A DNA stretch of 46,649 bases from an uncultured euryarchaeote (GCA_937911345.1 CALDPP010000034.1:1-46649); one strand, 5' to 3'. Shown: positions 7,106 to 16,127, counted from the first letter of the stretch. Notes: generated by a model not told the origin, from the letters alone. Program-made: numbers and translations.

Positions 7106-8035
7106 ATGAGTGATGTTAGAGACGTAGTAATTATTGGTTCAGGGCCTGCAGGATATACTGCTGGATTATATACCGCAAGAGCAATGTTGGATCCACTAAT
7201 GTTTGCAGGATACATGTCCGGCGGTCAGCTAATGCTTACTTCAGACATAGAGAATTTCCCAGGCTATCCTCAAGGCATCGGTGGGCCAGAGATGATGATG
7301 CAACTGCGCGAACAAGCAGAGAGGTTCGGGCTAGAGGTGCAGGACAGAAATGTCGAATCGGTAGACCTATCGCAACGCCCATACAAAGTCACAGTGGAAG
7401 GAGAAGAATTCCTCGCAAATGCGATTATCATTTCGACGGGTGCTGAGTCAATTTGGCTAAATGCTCCCGGAGAGGCGGAACAAAAGGGCCGAGGTATTTC
7501 CACCTGTGCAACTTGTGATGGAGCCTTCTTCAAAGAGGAGGAAGTCTTGGTTATTGGTGGCGGTGATTCTGCCTGCGAAGAGGCAACTTTCTTGACTAGA
7601 TTCGCCTCAAAAGTCACCCTAATCCATCGAAGAGATGTTTTCAAGGCTAGTACGATAATGTATGAGCGTGCAGCAAATAATGACAAAATCGAGATTAGAA
7701 CTTTTAGACAAGTGAAAGAATGGTTATCTGATGATAATGGTTTGACTGGAGCAATTTTAGAGGATCCTAGAGATGGCTCAACAGAAGAAATCTCGGCAAC
7801 TGGTGCATTTATTGCTATAGGTCATAAGCCAATTACAGGGTTCCTCAATGGACAAGTTGAAACAGATGAGAATGGCTACATTATTCACAAACAACACACC
7901 ATGACCTCTGTTGAAGGAGTATTCGCTGCTGGAGACGTGGTAGATACTAGGTACAAACAAGCTATTACGGCTGCTGGAATGGGATGTCAAGCAGCAATTG
8001 ATGCTGAAAAATGGTTAGAAGAAAACCTCCACTGA
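7106..8035 (+). CDS. trxB: thioredoxin reductase (TrxB-type flavoprotein)
   Basis: NAD(P)H-dependent FAD disulfide reductase of 309 aa, the standard low-Mr length. FAD-binding GSGPAGYTAGLYTAR lies at residues 11-25, the redox-active CATC (Cys134-Cys137) is followed by DGAFF, the pyridine-nucleotide motif is VIGGGDSACEEA with RR downstream (IHRRDVF), and the second FAD motif is GVFAAGDVVD. The HRRDxFKA pattern suggests NADPH preference. No thioredoxin gene is adjacent. It is followed after 40 bases by the MoeB-like protein. ATG at 7106 is the natural start, with GCAGGCGATTGA before it. Confidence 0.94.
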   Translation: MSDVRDVVIIGSGPAGYTAGLYTARAMLDPLMFAGYMSGGQLMLTSDIENFPGYPQGIGGPEMMMQLREQAERFGLEVQDRNVESVDLSQRPYKVTVEGEEFLANAIIISTGAESIWLNAPGEAEQKGRGISTCATCDGAFFKEEEVLVIGGGDSACEEATFLTRFASKVTLIHRRDVFKASTIMYERAANNDKIEIRTFRQVKEWLSDDNGLTGAILEDPRDGSTEEISATGAFIAIGHKPITGFLNGQVETDENGYIIHKQHTMTSVEGVFAAGDVVDTRYKQAITAAGMGCQAAIDAEKWLEENLH

Positions 8036-8075
8036 CAACCTGTTAATTCATCAATTAGCATACTCTCGCCGGTTC

Positions 8076-9227
8076 ATGGTCGACATGAATAGGTATGCAA
8101 GGCATGTCTCTTTGCCGGATGTTGGCCGTGAAGGACAAGAATTAATCAACAATTCGAGAATACTAGTCGTTGGCGCAGGGGGACTGGGCAGTCCTGTTTT
8201 ACTTTACCTTGCTGCCGCAGGAGTCGGAGAAATCGGCGTCATCGATGATGATTTAGTCGATTTATCTAATTTGCAAAGACAAATCATTCATGCGGAATCC
8301 GATGTCGGGTCATCAAAAGTAGAATCAGCAAAAGCTCAACTTTTGTCGATCAATTCAACAATAAAAGTAACCACATGGAATACAAGATTATCTCCTGACA
8401 ATGCTCAAGAGATTCTCAAAGATTGGGATGTAGTGGTCGATGGGACTGATAATATTCCAACTAGGTATCTTGTGGATGATATATGTAAAATAAATGGAAT
8501 TCCATGGATATATGGGTCAATCTATAGATTTGAAGGCCAAGCGAGTGTGTTCAATTATCAAGGTGGCCCCTGCTACCGGGATTTGTTCCCTGAACCTCCT
8601 CCAAGTAATGCGATTCCATCTTGTGCAGAGGGCGGTGTATTCGGAGTTCTCCCCGGAGTAATTGGATCTATACAAGCCACAGAAGCCATCAAGTTAATTC
8701 TCAATAGAGGTCAAAACCTGTCCGGTAGATTATTGATTTATGATGCCGAATCAATGGATTTCAAATCATTAACTTTTTCCAAAAATGAGGAGTCAAGTCC
8801 TAACCTTGAACAAGTAAGAAAGATGTTTGAGGACAACGGTTGGTGTGAAAAAATACCCAATAGCGATGGTGAAATTGAAGAACCGGCGAGTACTGGAAAT
8901 GGTATGTTCCACCACCTTTCCGTCGCACAATATCAGGAAAAGAAGGCAAATGGTTGGCAGCCTTTTTTGATAGATGTGAGGTCGGATTTAGAATACCAGC
9001 AAAAGCGCATATCATTTACTGACTTGCAAGTGCCACACGAAGAAATCTTGTCAAGGGTGAATGAGATACCAAAGGACCGCGATATTATTCTGTTGTGCAG
9101 AAGTGGTATGCGTTCGCAAATGGCTGCAATGTATTTGTCTCAAAGCGGATATGACAGTCAGAGTCTATACAATTTTGATGGTGGAATAATGGCTTGGAGT
9201 AAGGAAATTCCAAGTGATGTGGCTTGA
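8076..9227 (+). CDS. moeB: MoeB/ThiF-family E1-like adenylyltransferase fused to rhodanese
   Basis: 383 aa. Residues 1 to about 250 form an E1-like adenylating domain: NRYARHVSLPDVGREGQE, the ATP loop VVGAGGLGSP (31-40), DLSNLQRQI, and a candidate catalytic Cys183 in PSCAEGGVFG. Residues about 285-383 are a rhodanese domain with Cys341 in LLCRSGMRS as the persulfide site. Such fusions (MoeZ/Uba4-like) activate the C-terminal Gly-Gly of small sulfur carriers and transfer sulfur for molybdopterin, thiamine or tRNA thiolation. The zinc-binding CxxC pairs of classical MoeB are not visible. Methionines at residues 1 and 4 are both possible starts. A molybdenum hydroxylase elsewhere in the window makes molybdopterin synthesis a sensible role. 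Confidence 0.9.
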   Translation: MVDMNRYARHVSLPDVGREGQELINNSRILVVGAGGLGSPVLLYLAAAGVGEIGVIDDDLVDLSNLQRQIIHAESDVGSSKVESAKAQLLSINSTIKVTTWNTRLSPDNAQEILKDWDVVVDGTDNIPTRYLVDDICKINGIPWIYGSIYRFEGQASVFNYQGGPCYRDLFPEPPPSNAIPSCAEGGVFGVLPGVIGSIQATEAIKLILNRGQNLSGRLLIYDAESMDFKSLTFSKNEESSPNLEQVRKMFEDNGWCEKIPNSDGEIEEPASTGNGMFHHLSVAQYQEKKANGWQPFLIDVRSDLEYQQKRISFTDLQVPHEEILSRVNEIPKDRDIILLCRSGMRSQMAAMYLSQSGYDSQSLYNFDGGIMAWSKEIPSDVA

Positions 9228-9249
9228 AGAACATCAATTAGGTAAGATA

Positions 9250-9270
9250 TTGCTAGTCAAATTCTAGTAA
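9250..9270. other. short stem-loop in the 145-base gap before the receiver gene
   Basis: TTGCTAG and CTAGTAA form a 7-bp stem (one G-T pair) around TCAAATT. The rest of the gap, 9228-9372, holds only the SD sequence GGGAGGG (9361-9367) of the next gene. The stem may mark a transcript end. Confidence 0.25.
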
Positions 9271-9372
9271 TTCGCTTGGTAATATGGTGTCGAAATATGA
9301 CCTACTTTCATGGATTTACGGGATGAGGTTCAAATGTTGGAGTTAGTTTTGGCGATTTAGGGGAGGGTTCGT

Positions 9373-10470
9373 GTGGCAAAGGTAATCGTTGCAGATGAAA
9401 ACGAAGGTCGAAGAACTCTGCTAGCAAATACACTCGAAAGAGAGGGCTTTGACATAACAAGAGCTGGAACTTTAAGACAAGCAGAAGGTACTGCTCTGGT
9501 CACAATGCCTGAAATAGTCCTGCTTGAGGGTGATTGGAAAAATGGCGATGCTATCGATGCCGCTCAAAGGTTAATGGGCGACCCTGAATTTGCTTTCAAG
9601 TGCCGAATTGTAGTACTCTCAAGAAATACTAGCCAAGAATATCTTGTATCTGCAGCTAAGGCAGGGATTTCTGAAGTTATTGCAAAACCAATTGACATGA
9701 AGGTCTTGATTGAACAACTAAACAAGCATGCCAGAAAGCAATTTGTTCCTCCACCAGCAGATGTTGAAGGCCCTAATTCTGGTGGTGGAAGTTTCGATGT
9801 ATCAATGCTAATGGGTGATTCAACATGGGCTCTGCCAATGTTGAAAGGTTTGGTAGGGCCAGAAAAAATCAATCCAGGATTTATTGATGAGATTCTTGTT
9901 CAGATGGATGAAGAAGGCCTTGAAGTCAATGAGATGTTTGATTCTTCAACGATGGCAGCGATGCTAAGAATTGCGTTGAATCATTTGGTTCAAGATGTCG
10001 ACCCTGAACAGCTTCAAGATAATCAAAACGCTAGTGAGGATGGTGAAGAATTACAAGATGCGCCATCATATAATGAAATTGGCAAAGGACAAAAATTAGG
10101 TTCGGGAAAGGCGGGCTCATCCAAACTAAAAGGTGGCATGACTACGATGGAAGATATTCTTGAGCAGCAAGCATCCTCTATTCAGTCTGAGGTAGAATCT
10201 GTGATGGATGAGGTCTTAGATGAGAAGCCTGATTTGGTCGCTTTACGGCCAGAGGACGACTTGTTTGGTGTAGACCCAGAGGTATTGAAATTAACTAGGC
10301 TTACGAATGAATTGGTCTATGAGTTAATGTGGAGTTTGGGTCGACCCGGAACCGTTGAAGACATCACCCTTATTACCCAAATTGAGGATGTAACTGAAAT
10401 GGTTGGTGATGTATTATCCTCATTTCCTACAATAAGTACAATCGATGGTGTGACTGAAGAGGAGGAGTAA
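9373..10470 (+). CDS. response-regulator receiver-like protein with Glu at the phosphoacceptor position
   Basis: 365 aa. Residues 1 to about 118 match a CheY-like receiver: acidic pair Asp8-Glu9 (VADENE), end of beta 3 at VLLEGDW, Ser83 and Lys105-Pro106 (IAKPID). The residue aligned with the phosphorylated Asp is Glu52; Asp54 lies two residues on. The rest has no domain I recognise. It is acidic, with low-complexity Gly/Ser/Lys linkers and helical segments, and no DNA-binding or catalytic output domain is obvious. It starts with GTG after a strong SD (GGGAGGG). It overlaps the next gene by one base (TAATG), so it is coupled to a membrane protein. No histidine kinase is nearby. It may act as a constitutive or protein-interaction receiver. 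Confidence 0.72.
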   Translation: MAKVIVADENEGRRTLLANTLEREGFDITRAGTLRQAEGTALVTMPEIVLLEGDWKNGDAIDAAQRLMGDPEFAFKCRIVVLSRNTSQEYLVSAAKAGISEVIAKPIDMKVLIEQLNKHARKQFVPPPADVEGPNSGGGSFDVSMLMGDSTWALPMLKGLVGPEKINPGFIDEILVQMDEEGLEVNEMFDSSTMAAMLRIALNHLVQDVDPEQLQDNQNASEDGEELQDAPSYNEIGKGQKLGSGKAGSSKLKGGMTTMEDILEQQASSIQSEVESVMDEVLDEKPDLVALRPEDDLFGVDPEVLKLTRLTNELVYELMWSLGRPGTVEDITLITQIEDVTEMVGDVLSSFPTISTIDGVTEEEE

Positions 10471-11198
10471 TGTTGATCTCCGATTCAAAAATCAAAATAA
10501 AAGAGGAAAAGGCTAGTCGGTTAAGGTTATATCTATCTCTGGGTGTAATTTCAATCTGGCTTGTCGTTGGATTTTTCTTTTTCCAAGATGTTGGCGGGTT
10601 TATCGAATGGTTTGAGGAACTCGGGCCATTGTCTTCTGTAGTCTACTGTTTGATGGTCGCCTTGGCAATAGTGTTGATTCTTCCAACACCTATACTAAAA
10701 GTTGGAGCAGGTGCATTATTTCCATATTGGTTAGCGGTACTGGTCAATTTTATTGCTTCTTTAATTGGGGGTCTTATCGCGTTTTTACTTGGCAGGTGGC
10801 TATTCAGAGATTATATCGCTGAGATAGTGGCTAAAGATGAGAGATTAGTAAAATTAGAATCGGCAATAAATGAGGAGGCCATGCAGATTTCAGTATTGGT
10901 TAGACTTTCACCCATACTACCCGATGAACTGTTGAATTATGTATTGTCTAGTAGTCCAGTTTCTATTCGTGTGTTCTTTTTATCCAATCTTTCGAGTATC
11001 GTATATTCACTCGCTTATGCTTACTTTGGGCTTGCAGCAGGTAAGTTAGTGTTTAGTGGAGAAGGTATGGACGGCTTTGCAAAATCTCCCGTTGGAACAA
11101 TCCTCTTGTTAGTTGGCGTAATTGCATCAATCTTAGTAACCATAGTGATTGCTAGAATAACCAAGAATGCGGTAAATAACAGGGTTGAGTCGGTATAA
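10470..11198 (+). CDS. TVP38/TMEM64 (VTT/DedA-like) membrane protein
   Basis: 242 aa integral membrane protein with about five to six hydrophobic segments: residues about 20-40, 55-75, 85-115, 160-195 and 210-232. The VTT-domain landmarks are present. LILPTPILKVGAGALFPYW is the first re-entrant-like segment, followed by a glycine-rich helix and FLLGRWLFRD. VRLSPILPDELLNYVLSSS is the second half, with the conserved R-x-x-P. Family members are implicated in lipid scrambling or flipping and membrane homeostasis; the substrate here is unknown. It starts inside the stop of the receiver-like gene with GGAGGAG upstream, so the two are probably made together. Confidence 0.82.
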   Translation: MLISDSKIKIKEEKASRLRLYLSLGVISIWLVVGFFFFQDVGGFIEWFEELGPLSSVVYCLMVALAIVLILPTPILKVGAGALFPYWLAVLVNFIASLIGGLIAFLLGRWLFRDYIAEIVAKDERLVKLESAINEEAMQISVLVRLSPILPDELLNYVLSSSPVSIRVFFLSNLSSIVYSLAYAYFGLAAGKLVFSGEGMDGFAKSPVGTILLLVGVIASILVTIVIARITKNAVNNRVESV

Positions 11199-11230
11199 TC
11201 TAAATCGTTCAATTTGTATGGGAGTTTCCT

Positions 11231-13840
11231 GTGGCTAGGCACATGGCGCAGGGTGACCTTCCGGAAATTTTTGGCTCAGATTGGTCGCCCAAGGCAAAGT
11301 TGGAATTTACTCAACCATTACTTGTCGATGCAGCAAAGCGAGAGATTCTGCTATTTGTTGCTCAGCAACATGATGGCCGAATTGCGTTGGTTTCGGATAT
11401 TTGGGACCATGTTATTGGGTCAGAAATCAAACAATTTGAAGGGCCATCTTGGGCAAAATTCTGCCAACGATTTCTTGCATCATTAGAAACTGCTCTTGTT
11501 GCGCAGGTTGAAGCAAAAATGGCCGATGAGAAAGATGCTGAAGTAATTCCACGAAGAACGCTAGGCACATTTGTCGGTAGGAGAAATACCCATTTTCTTA
11601 TCGATATGAAATTGATGTTGAGGAGACTTGCCCACTACATGTCAGTTACTATTGAACAGAGATTAGAATGGCAGCGCAATATGTCTCGTACACGTTTCAT
11701 GGACGAGGCACTAAAAGAGATCTTCACCGATGGAATTACCACTCCAGATGGAAGCAGGTTTGGAGGTAAGGGTTTCCGTTCCACTTGGCAGGAAGCGGTG
11801 GTAGCTGCTGCAACTGCACTCAAGAGGAATGAGGATGCTGGTTTAGACTCCAAACCTGGACAGGGCTATGATGGTGATTTGGTTGCTCCAATGATTAGGG
11901 ACGTGGGTTTATCCCTAGCAATGGGAGACACTCCACTAGCAGTGATGGCGGCAAATCTAGGTAAGGTTGGCTCCAATCAAAATGGCGGATGGAATGATGC
12001 AGGCGGTAGAGATTTGCACATTGGTGCTTGGCATGTAGGTGTTCTACCGCCTACTGCTCCTCTACCAATTGCCAGTGCAACCATGACAGGATTAGCATTC
12101 GCTGCTTGGCAGAAGAAAATCGAACGGTTCCACGTTGCTTGCATTGGTGAAGGGGCATCATCCTCCGGTGAATTTTGGGAGGCACTAAATTTGGCAGGAA
12201 CTCGTGGCCTGCCAATAACTTACATTCTTCAAAATAATCAAATTGCTTTAGATACCGCTACAATTAACCAGTCAGGTGTTGAAATTTGGGCGGACAAAGC
12301 AAAAGCAATGGGTTTCCCAAGTTGGACAATTGATGGATCAGATCCCGCTTCATGGTATGCAAGTGTAGCATGTGCTAGAGAATTCGCACTCGAGGGCGGA
12401 GGGCCAACCCTAATCCACGTTGAAACTATGCGTGGTTGCGGACATGCTCACCATCACGACGATCTGTATTTGGGAAGTGAGTCAGGGACTCCTCCGGGAT
12501 ATGTTGATAGAGGACTCTTGGATTATTGGTCTGCCAAAGACCCAATTTCTACCCATAAACAGTTAATGTTGGATTTAGGAGTGTCGCCAGAATCTATTGA
12601 GTTAATCGAAGAAGAGGAGAAAATATTGGTTGAAAATGATCGATCGAAACTCTTGGAAATGGATTGGCCAAAGCCCGAGACAGTCACTAAGGGTGTGACA
12701 AGCATAACTGATGCAGATACACACAGTGATCATCTCTCTAGGCTGCAAATTGCATCAACAGAATATCCATCCCCCAGATTAGAGGTTGGAGAATCCACTT
12801 TGAAATATGCAGAAAAAGGTGGTTGGACTTATGCCAGAGCGATACAACAAGCTATGGTAGATATCGCCAATCGTTATGGTGATGATTGCGTATTTATCGG
12901 CGAGGACATGGAGGTCGCTGGTGCTTTCGGCATGAATATCGCCTTGAAAAACGCTGGACACAGTGATAAATTGGTAGACATGCCTTTGTGTGAAGCCATA
13001 ATTGTTCACACTGGGACGGGTGCAGCACTATCTGGAATGCGCCCAATGGTTGAGATACAATTTGGCGGTTTTGCTGCTCTTGGATTTAATGCGCTAATCA
13101 ATAATGCTGCAATGCTTAGATGGCGCTGGGGTGCCGATTGTCCAATGACAATTAGAATTCCTCTAGGTGCCAAAACAAGGTCTGGGCCATTCCATGCAAA
13201 TATGATTGAATCATGGTTTGCCAATGACCCAGGAATTATTGTGTTAGCACCGGGTACCCCTCAAGATGCTTACGACTTACTTGTAGAAGCGGCAGAAATC
13301 AACGACCCGGTAATTATGCTAGAGCACATTGGGTTGTACGGATTGAGAGGTGGTCTTACTGGTTGGGGTCAAAACATAAACCAGAAAGTTGACACTAAAA
13401 GCGTCAATCAAGCTGTTGCAGAAAACCAATCTTACAAGATTGGTAAGGCAGAAGTTGTTAGAGGCGGCAGGGATGTTACACTTGTCACTTGGGGGGCGAT
13501 GTTACATGTCGCAAAGCAGGCTGCTGAGTTGTTAGCAAATGAAAACATCGAGGTAGAAATTATTGATTTAAGAACAATTATTCCATTCGATGCTCAAACC
13601 TGTATAGATTCAGTTATGCGAACAGGCAGATTAGTTGTTCTACAAGAAGGACAGTGGAGTGGCGGTTTAGGTCATACAATTCAAAGTCGTATTCTGGAAT
13701 CTTGCTTCTACGCCCTAGAATCGGCCCCTTGCGTGATAGGAGCACTCGACACACCAGTGCCATTTTCCCCACCACTGGAAAATCATACAATCCCTTCAGT
13801 TGAGCACGTTGTCGAGATTTTGAGAACCTCCTGCAACTAG
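11231..13840 (+). CDS. 2-oxoacid dehydrogenase E1, fused alpha and beta subunits
   Basis: Thiamine-diphosphate-dependent decarboxylating component of a pyruvate or branched-chain 2-oxoacid dehydrogenase, 869 aa. The TPP motif begins at about residue 306 (GEGASSSGEF) and ends in LQNN about 30 residues later, marking the alpha half. The beta half starts near residue 533 (YARAIQQAMVDIANRYG) and includes GEDMEVAGAFG, the acidic TPP residue region DMPLCEAI and PLGAKTRSGPFHA. The alpha motif sits about 130 residues later than usual because of an N-terminal extension (residues 1 to about 130) of unknown function. It starts with GTG, with GGGAG upstream. No E2 or E3 gene is in the window, so its partners lie elsewhere. 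The substrate cannot be assigned from sequence alone. Confidence 0.88.
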   Translation: MARHMAQGDLPEIFGSDWSPKAKLEFTQPLLVDAAKREILLFVAQQHDGRIALVSDIWDHVIGSEIKQFEGPSWAKFCQRFLASLETALVAQVEAKMADEKDAEVIPRRTLGTFVGRRNTHFLIDMKLMLRRLAHYMSVTIEQRLEWQRNMSRTRFMDEALKEIFTDGITTPDGSRFGGKGFRSTWQEAVVAAATALKRNEDAGLDSKPGQGYDGDLVAPMIRDVGLSLAMGDTPLAVMAANLGKVGSNQNGGWNDAGGRDLHIGAWHVGVLPPTAPLPIASATMTGLAFAAWQKKIERFHVACIGEGASSSGEFWEALNLAGTRGLPITYILQNNQIALDTATINQSGVEIWADKAKAMGFPSWTIDGSDPASWYASVACAREFALEGGGPTLIHVETMRGCGHAHHHDDLYLGSESGTPPGYVDRGLLDYWSAKDPISTHKQLMLDLGVSPESIELIEEEEKILVENDRSKLLEMDWPKPETVTKGVTSITDADTHSDHLSRLQIASTEYPSPRLEVGESTLKYAEKGGWTYARAIQQAMVDIANRYGDDCVFIGEDMEVAGAFGMNIALKNAGHSDKLVDMPLCEAIIVHTGTGAALSGMRPMVEIQFGGFAALGFNALINNAAMLRWRWGADCPMTIRIPLGAKTRSGPFHANMIESWFANDPGIIVLAPGTPQDAYDLLVEAAEINDPVIMLEHIGLYGLRGGLTGWGQNINQKVDTKSVNQAVAENQSYKIGKAEVVRGGRDVTLVTWGAMLHVAKQAAELLANENIEVEIIDLRTIIPFDAQTCIDSVMRTGRLVVLQEGQWSGGLGHTIQSRILESCFYALESAPCVIGALDTPVPFSPPLENHTIPSVEHVVEILRTSCN

Positions 13841-13852
13841 ATTTTGTGGTAC

Positions 13853-13861
13853 TTTATAAAT
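13853..13861 (+). promoter_or_regulatory. TATA box upstream of the isopropylmalate/isocitrate-type dehydrogenase
   Basis: TTTATAAAT, a good archaeal TATA element, lies 13 bases after the E1 stop and about 64-72 bases before the ATG at 13925. It predicts a leader of roughly 45 bases that carries the SD GTGGAG. The dehydrogenase thus probably has its own promoter. Confidence 0.5.
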
Positions 13862-13924
13862 CAGCGAATTTGTCCCTTAAAAACGGACAGTTTCGTTCAT
13901 TTACCAGTTGCTAGTGGAGCAATC

Positions 13925-15106
13925 ATGAGCGACTTCCGCATTGCGATACTACCCGGCGACGGAACAGGGCGAGAAGTCGCTCTGGAAGCGCAAAAAATTC
14001 TCGAAACAATCAGTCAAAATACCAACATAGGCTTTGATATGACTGAGATTGCATGCGGTGGACAGAACTATCAAGAAACTGGTGAAGAGTGGGCCGAGGG
14101 TTCGTTTGAATTTTGTCGTGACGAGGCAGATGCAATATTCCTTGGAGCTATTGGACATCCAGGGGCTTATTTGCCAAACGGTGATTTAGCTGGTGGTTCG
14201 GTAATATTGGGGTTAAGATCTGGATTAGACTTGTATGCTAATGTCCGACCTGTCAAGTTATTCGATGGAGTAATGCACAAAGTCCACGGAAAATTTAGAC
14301 AAATATGGGAGCCTGAAATGGTTGACATGACCATTCTAAGAGAGAATACTGAAGGTTTGTATCATTCATTATTGAAGCGAGCCTCGAATCGTGCTCAAGG
14401 TCTAGATGAGTATGTTATTCCAGAGGTTGAATTTCCCGACCTTCATGGTGAAGTAGTTTACGACCCTAGACCGATTTCATCACATGGCACTGAGCGTTTA
14501 GTCAGAATGGGATTTGAGATTTCAAAGACCAGGAACGGTGCTCCTTTGGATGGAGTTAGTAGAGTATCTTGTATTGACAAGAGTAACGTAACAAGAGGTT
14601 GTCAATTATTCAGAAGGACATTCGACAAAGTAGCAGAAAAATATCCAGATGTTTCTACCGATTATGGCTACATTGACGCATTTACTCAATGGTTGACTAG
14701 GACTCCAGAACACTACGATGTAGTTGTTACATCTAACATGTTTGGCGATATTGCAACAGACTTGGCTTCGGTTCTGCAAGGTGGGATGGGTATGGCTGGT
14801 TCCGGAAATATCGGTGACCATCACGCATTTTTCGAACCGGTTCATGGTTCTGCTCCAAAGTATGCAGGAATGAATAAAGTAAACCCTATTGCGTCAATTA
14901 ATTCCATTCAAATGATGATGGATTGGTTGGGAAGGAAAAATAACAATCAAGAGATTTTACATGTTGCGTCGGCAATCGAATCAAGCGTATCTGCTCACTT
15001 AGCTGAAGGTAAGCATCTGACGTACGATCTAGGTGGGGACTCAACCTGTAGCATGGTTGGTGATTTGATATCACAACGGTTGGCGAATATTCTGAGCGAA
15101 AACTGA
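13925..15106 (+). CDS. isocitrate/3-isopropylmalate family beta-decarboxylating dehydrogenase
   Basis: 393 aa NAD(P)-dependent metal enzyme that oxidises and decarboxylates a 2R-hydroxyacid. Family landmarks: AILPGDGTGREV, LRSGLDLYANVRPVKLF, the substrate-loop RENTEGLYHS, DKSNVTRGCQLF, VTSNMFGDIATDLAS and FEPVHGSAPKYAGMNKVNP. The LDLYANVRP block is isopropylmalate-like, while RENTEGLY is closer to isocitrate, homoisocitrate or tartrate types, so I do not choose a substrate. In-frame codons reach back to 13844, but GTGGAG just before 13925 and the conserved start of the fold favour the ATG there. It meets the opposite-strand coiled-coil gene with no gap. Confidence 0.88.
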   Translation: MSDFRIAILPGDGTGREVALEAQKILETISQNTNIGFDMTEIACGGQNYQETGEEWAEGSFEFCRDEADAIFLGAIGHPGAYLPNGDLAGGSVILGLRSGLDLYANVRPVKLFDGVMHKVHGKFRQIWEPEMVDMTILRENTEGLYHSLLKRASNRAQGLDEYVIPEVEFPDLHGEVVYDPRPISSHGTERLVRMGFEISKTRNGAPLDGVSRVSCIDKSNVTRGCQLFRRTFDKVAEKYPDVSTDYGYIDAFTQWLTRTPEHYDVVVTSNMFGDIATDLASVLQGGMGMAGSGNIGDHHAFFEPVHGSAPKYAGMNKVNPIASINSIQMMMDWLGRKNNNQEILHVASAIESSVSAHLAEGKHLTYDLGGDSTCSMVGDLISQRLANILSEN

Positions 15107-15367
15107 TTAGAATTTCCTCGGGACTCCAACAGCACTTGTGTTCTCTAAATCGATATCATCCTCTTCGGCGTCATCTTCGAGTATTACTGTAACTTCGTCA
15201 GTGCTAGTTGTTGTTTGTCTAGCTTGTCCTTCTAACTTAGCGATGTGTTGTTGAAGTAGTTCAAACTCAATCTCAAGGTCATCCATCTCGTCTCTAACCG
15301 ATTCAATTTTACTATTTATCCTCGAAGCGAGTTTCTTCAATTTGCGGATAATGCGCTTCTCGGTCAT
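15107..15367 (-). CDS. small coiled-coil protein, 86 aa
   Basis: Basic N-terminus (MTEKRIIRKLKKLASR), then a heptad-like stretch about residues 15-50 (RDEMDDLEIEFELLQQHIAKLEG) that should form a coiled coil. The tail is Thr-rich then strongly acidic (EDDAEEDDIDLE). No family is recognised. It is convergent with the dehydrogenase, meeting it end to end, and lies downstream of the aquaporin on the same strand (40-base gap), so it may be cotranscribed with it. Confidence 0.6.
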   Translation of the reverse strand: MTEKRIIRKLKKLASRINSKIESVRDEMDDLEIEFELLQQHIAKLEGQARQTTTSTDEVTVILEDDAEEDDIDLENTSAVGVPRKF

Positions 15368-15407
15368 GATTGTCCCAATTGGTAAGGCTTTTTGAATTAA
15401 ATCCCTG

Positions 15408-16019
15408 TCAAGACTGATACGAATTGTTTACTTTTTTGGCTAAAATTGCCGCAATTAAAGCACCAATTACCGTACAAATGAGATATATCGGTATCTGATT
15501 AATGGCACTTGACACAACGTTTGGACCAAATGTTCTTGCAGGATTCATCGATGCTCCAGTATATTGGCCAAAGTAGAATGCTAACAGGCCAACAATAGAA
15601 CCTACAGACATTGCTACAAATGCATCACTATCAGTTTGCCAAATGGTAAGATAAATTCCAAACATAAGTAAAAACGTGATTATAACTTCAATAATTACGC
15701 CATTGCTGTAACTCGTTGAGAATTCTGTTGCGCCATATTCGCCAATAATTAGTGCTGCACAAAAACCTCCACCTAATTGAGCAATAACATAGACAGGTAG
15801 TAACCGGCGTTCAAGATGACCTGTTATAGTAAAAGCAATGGAAACTGCAGGATTAATGTGTGCTCCACTAAATCGCCGGGATAACAAAATTACCAAAAAT
15901 ACAGCAAAACCAAAAGCAAAAGAGACAACAGGTCCTGAATAATCCATCTTAATTGCCAAACAACCGATGAACACCATCGAAAAAGTTCCAAAGAATTCCG
16001 ACAAGAATTCCTTTCGCAT
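15408..16019 (-). CDS. MIP-family aquaporin / glycerol channel
   Basis: 203 aa membrane channel with six hydrophobic segments and the two diagnostic NPA boxes, HINPAVSIAF and SMNPARTFGPNVVS. Length is near the short end of the family (AqpM is about 245). The residue after the second box (NPAR followed by TFGP) resembles water-selective or AqpM-like channels more than glycerol facilitators, which usually have NPARD. It transports water and perhaps small solutes across the cytoplasmic membrane. It is divergent from the antiporter-like gene. Confidence 0.9.
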   Translation of the reverse strand: MRKEFLSEFFGTFSMVFIGCLAIKMDYSGPVVSFAFGFAVFLVILLSRRFSGAHINPAVSIAFTITGHLERRLLPVYVIAQLGGGFCAALIIGEYGATEFSTSYSNGVIIEVIITFLLMFGIYLTIWQTDSDAFVAMSVGSIVGLLAFYFGQYTGASMNPARTFGPNVVSSAINQIPIYLICTVIGALIAAILAKKVNNSYQS

Positions 16020-16127
16020 GAGTTTCCCAAAGCAATCAAGTTAATCCATTTATCCTACATAGATATTCAACATAATTGTGAATAAGTGAAACACACACGC
16101 ACCGCTATGGCGCAGGAGGGTAAGTTG

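Noticed and set aside
9310-9360. Sixteen-codon small ORF (starting MDLRDEVQMLE) just before the receiver gene
   Set aside because: Possible leader peptide, but without SD, conservation data or a regulatory motif it cannot be separated from chance.
9228-9372. Possible tRNA (GGTTCAAAT resembles a T-arm)
   Set aside because: No matching acceptor stem, D-arm or anticodon arm can be folded around it.
11214-11486. Plus-strand 90-codon frame overlapping the start of the E1 gene
   Set aside because: Out of frame with the conserved E1 protein, no SD and no recognisable domain.
13844-13924. N-terminal extension of the isopropylmalate/isocitrate-type dehydrogenase
   Set aside because: The segment contains the TATA box and SD of the gene and has no protein-like conservation, so the ATG at 13925 was used.
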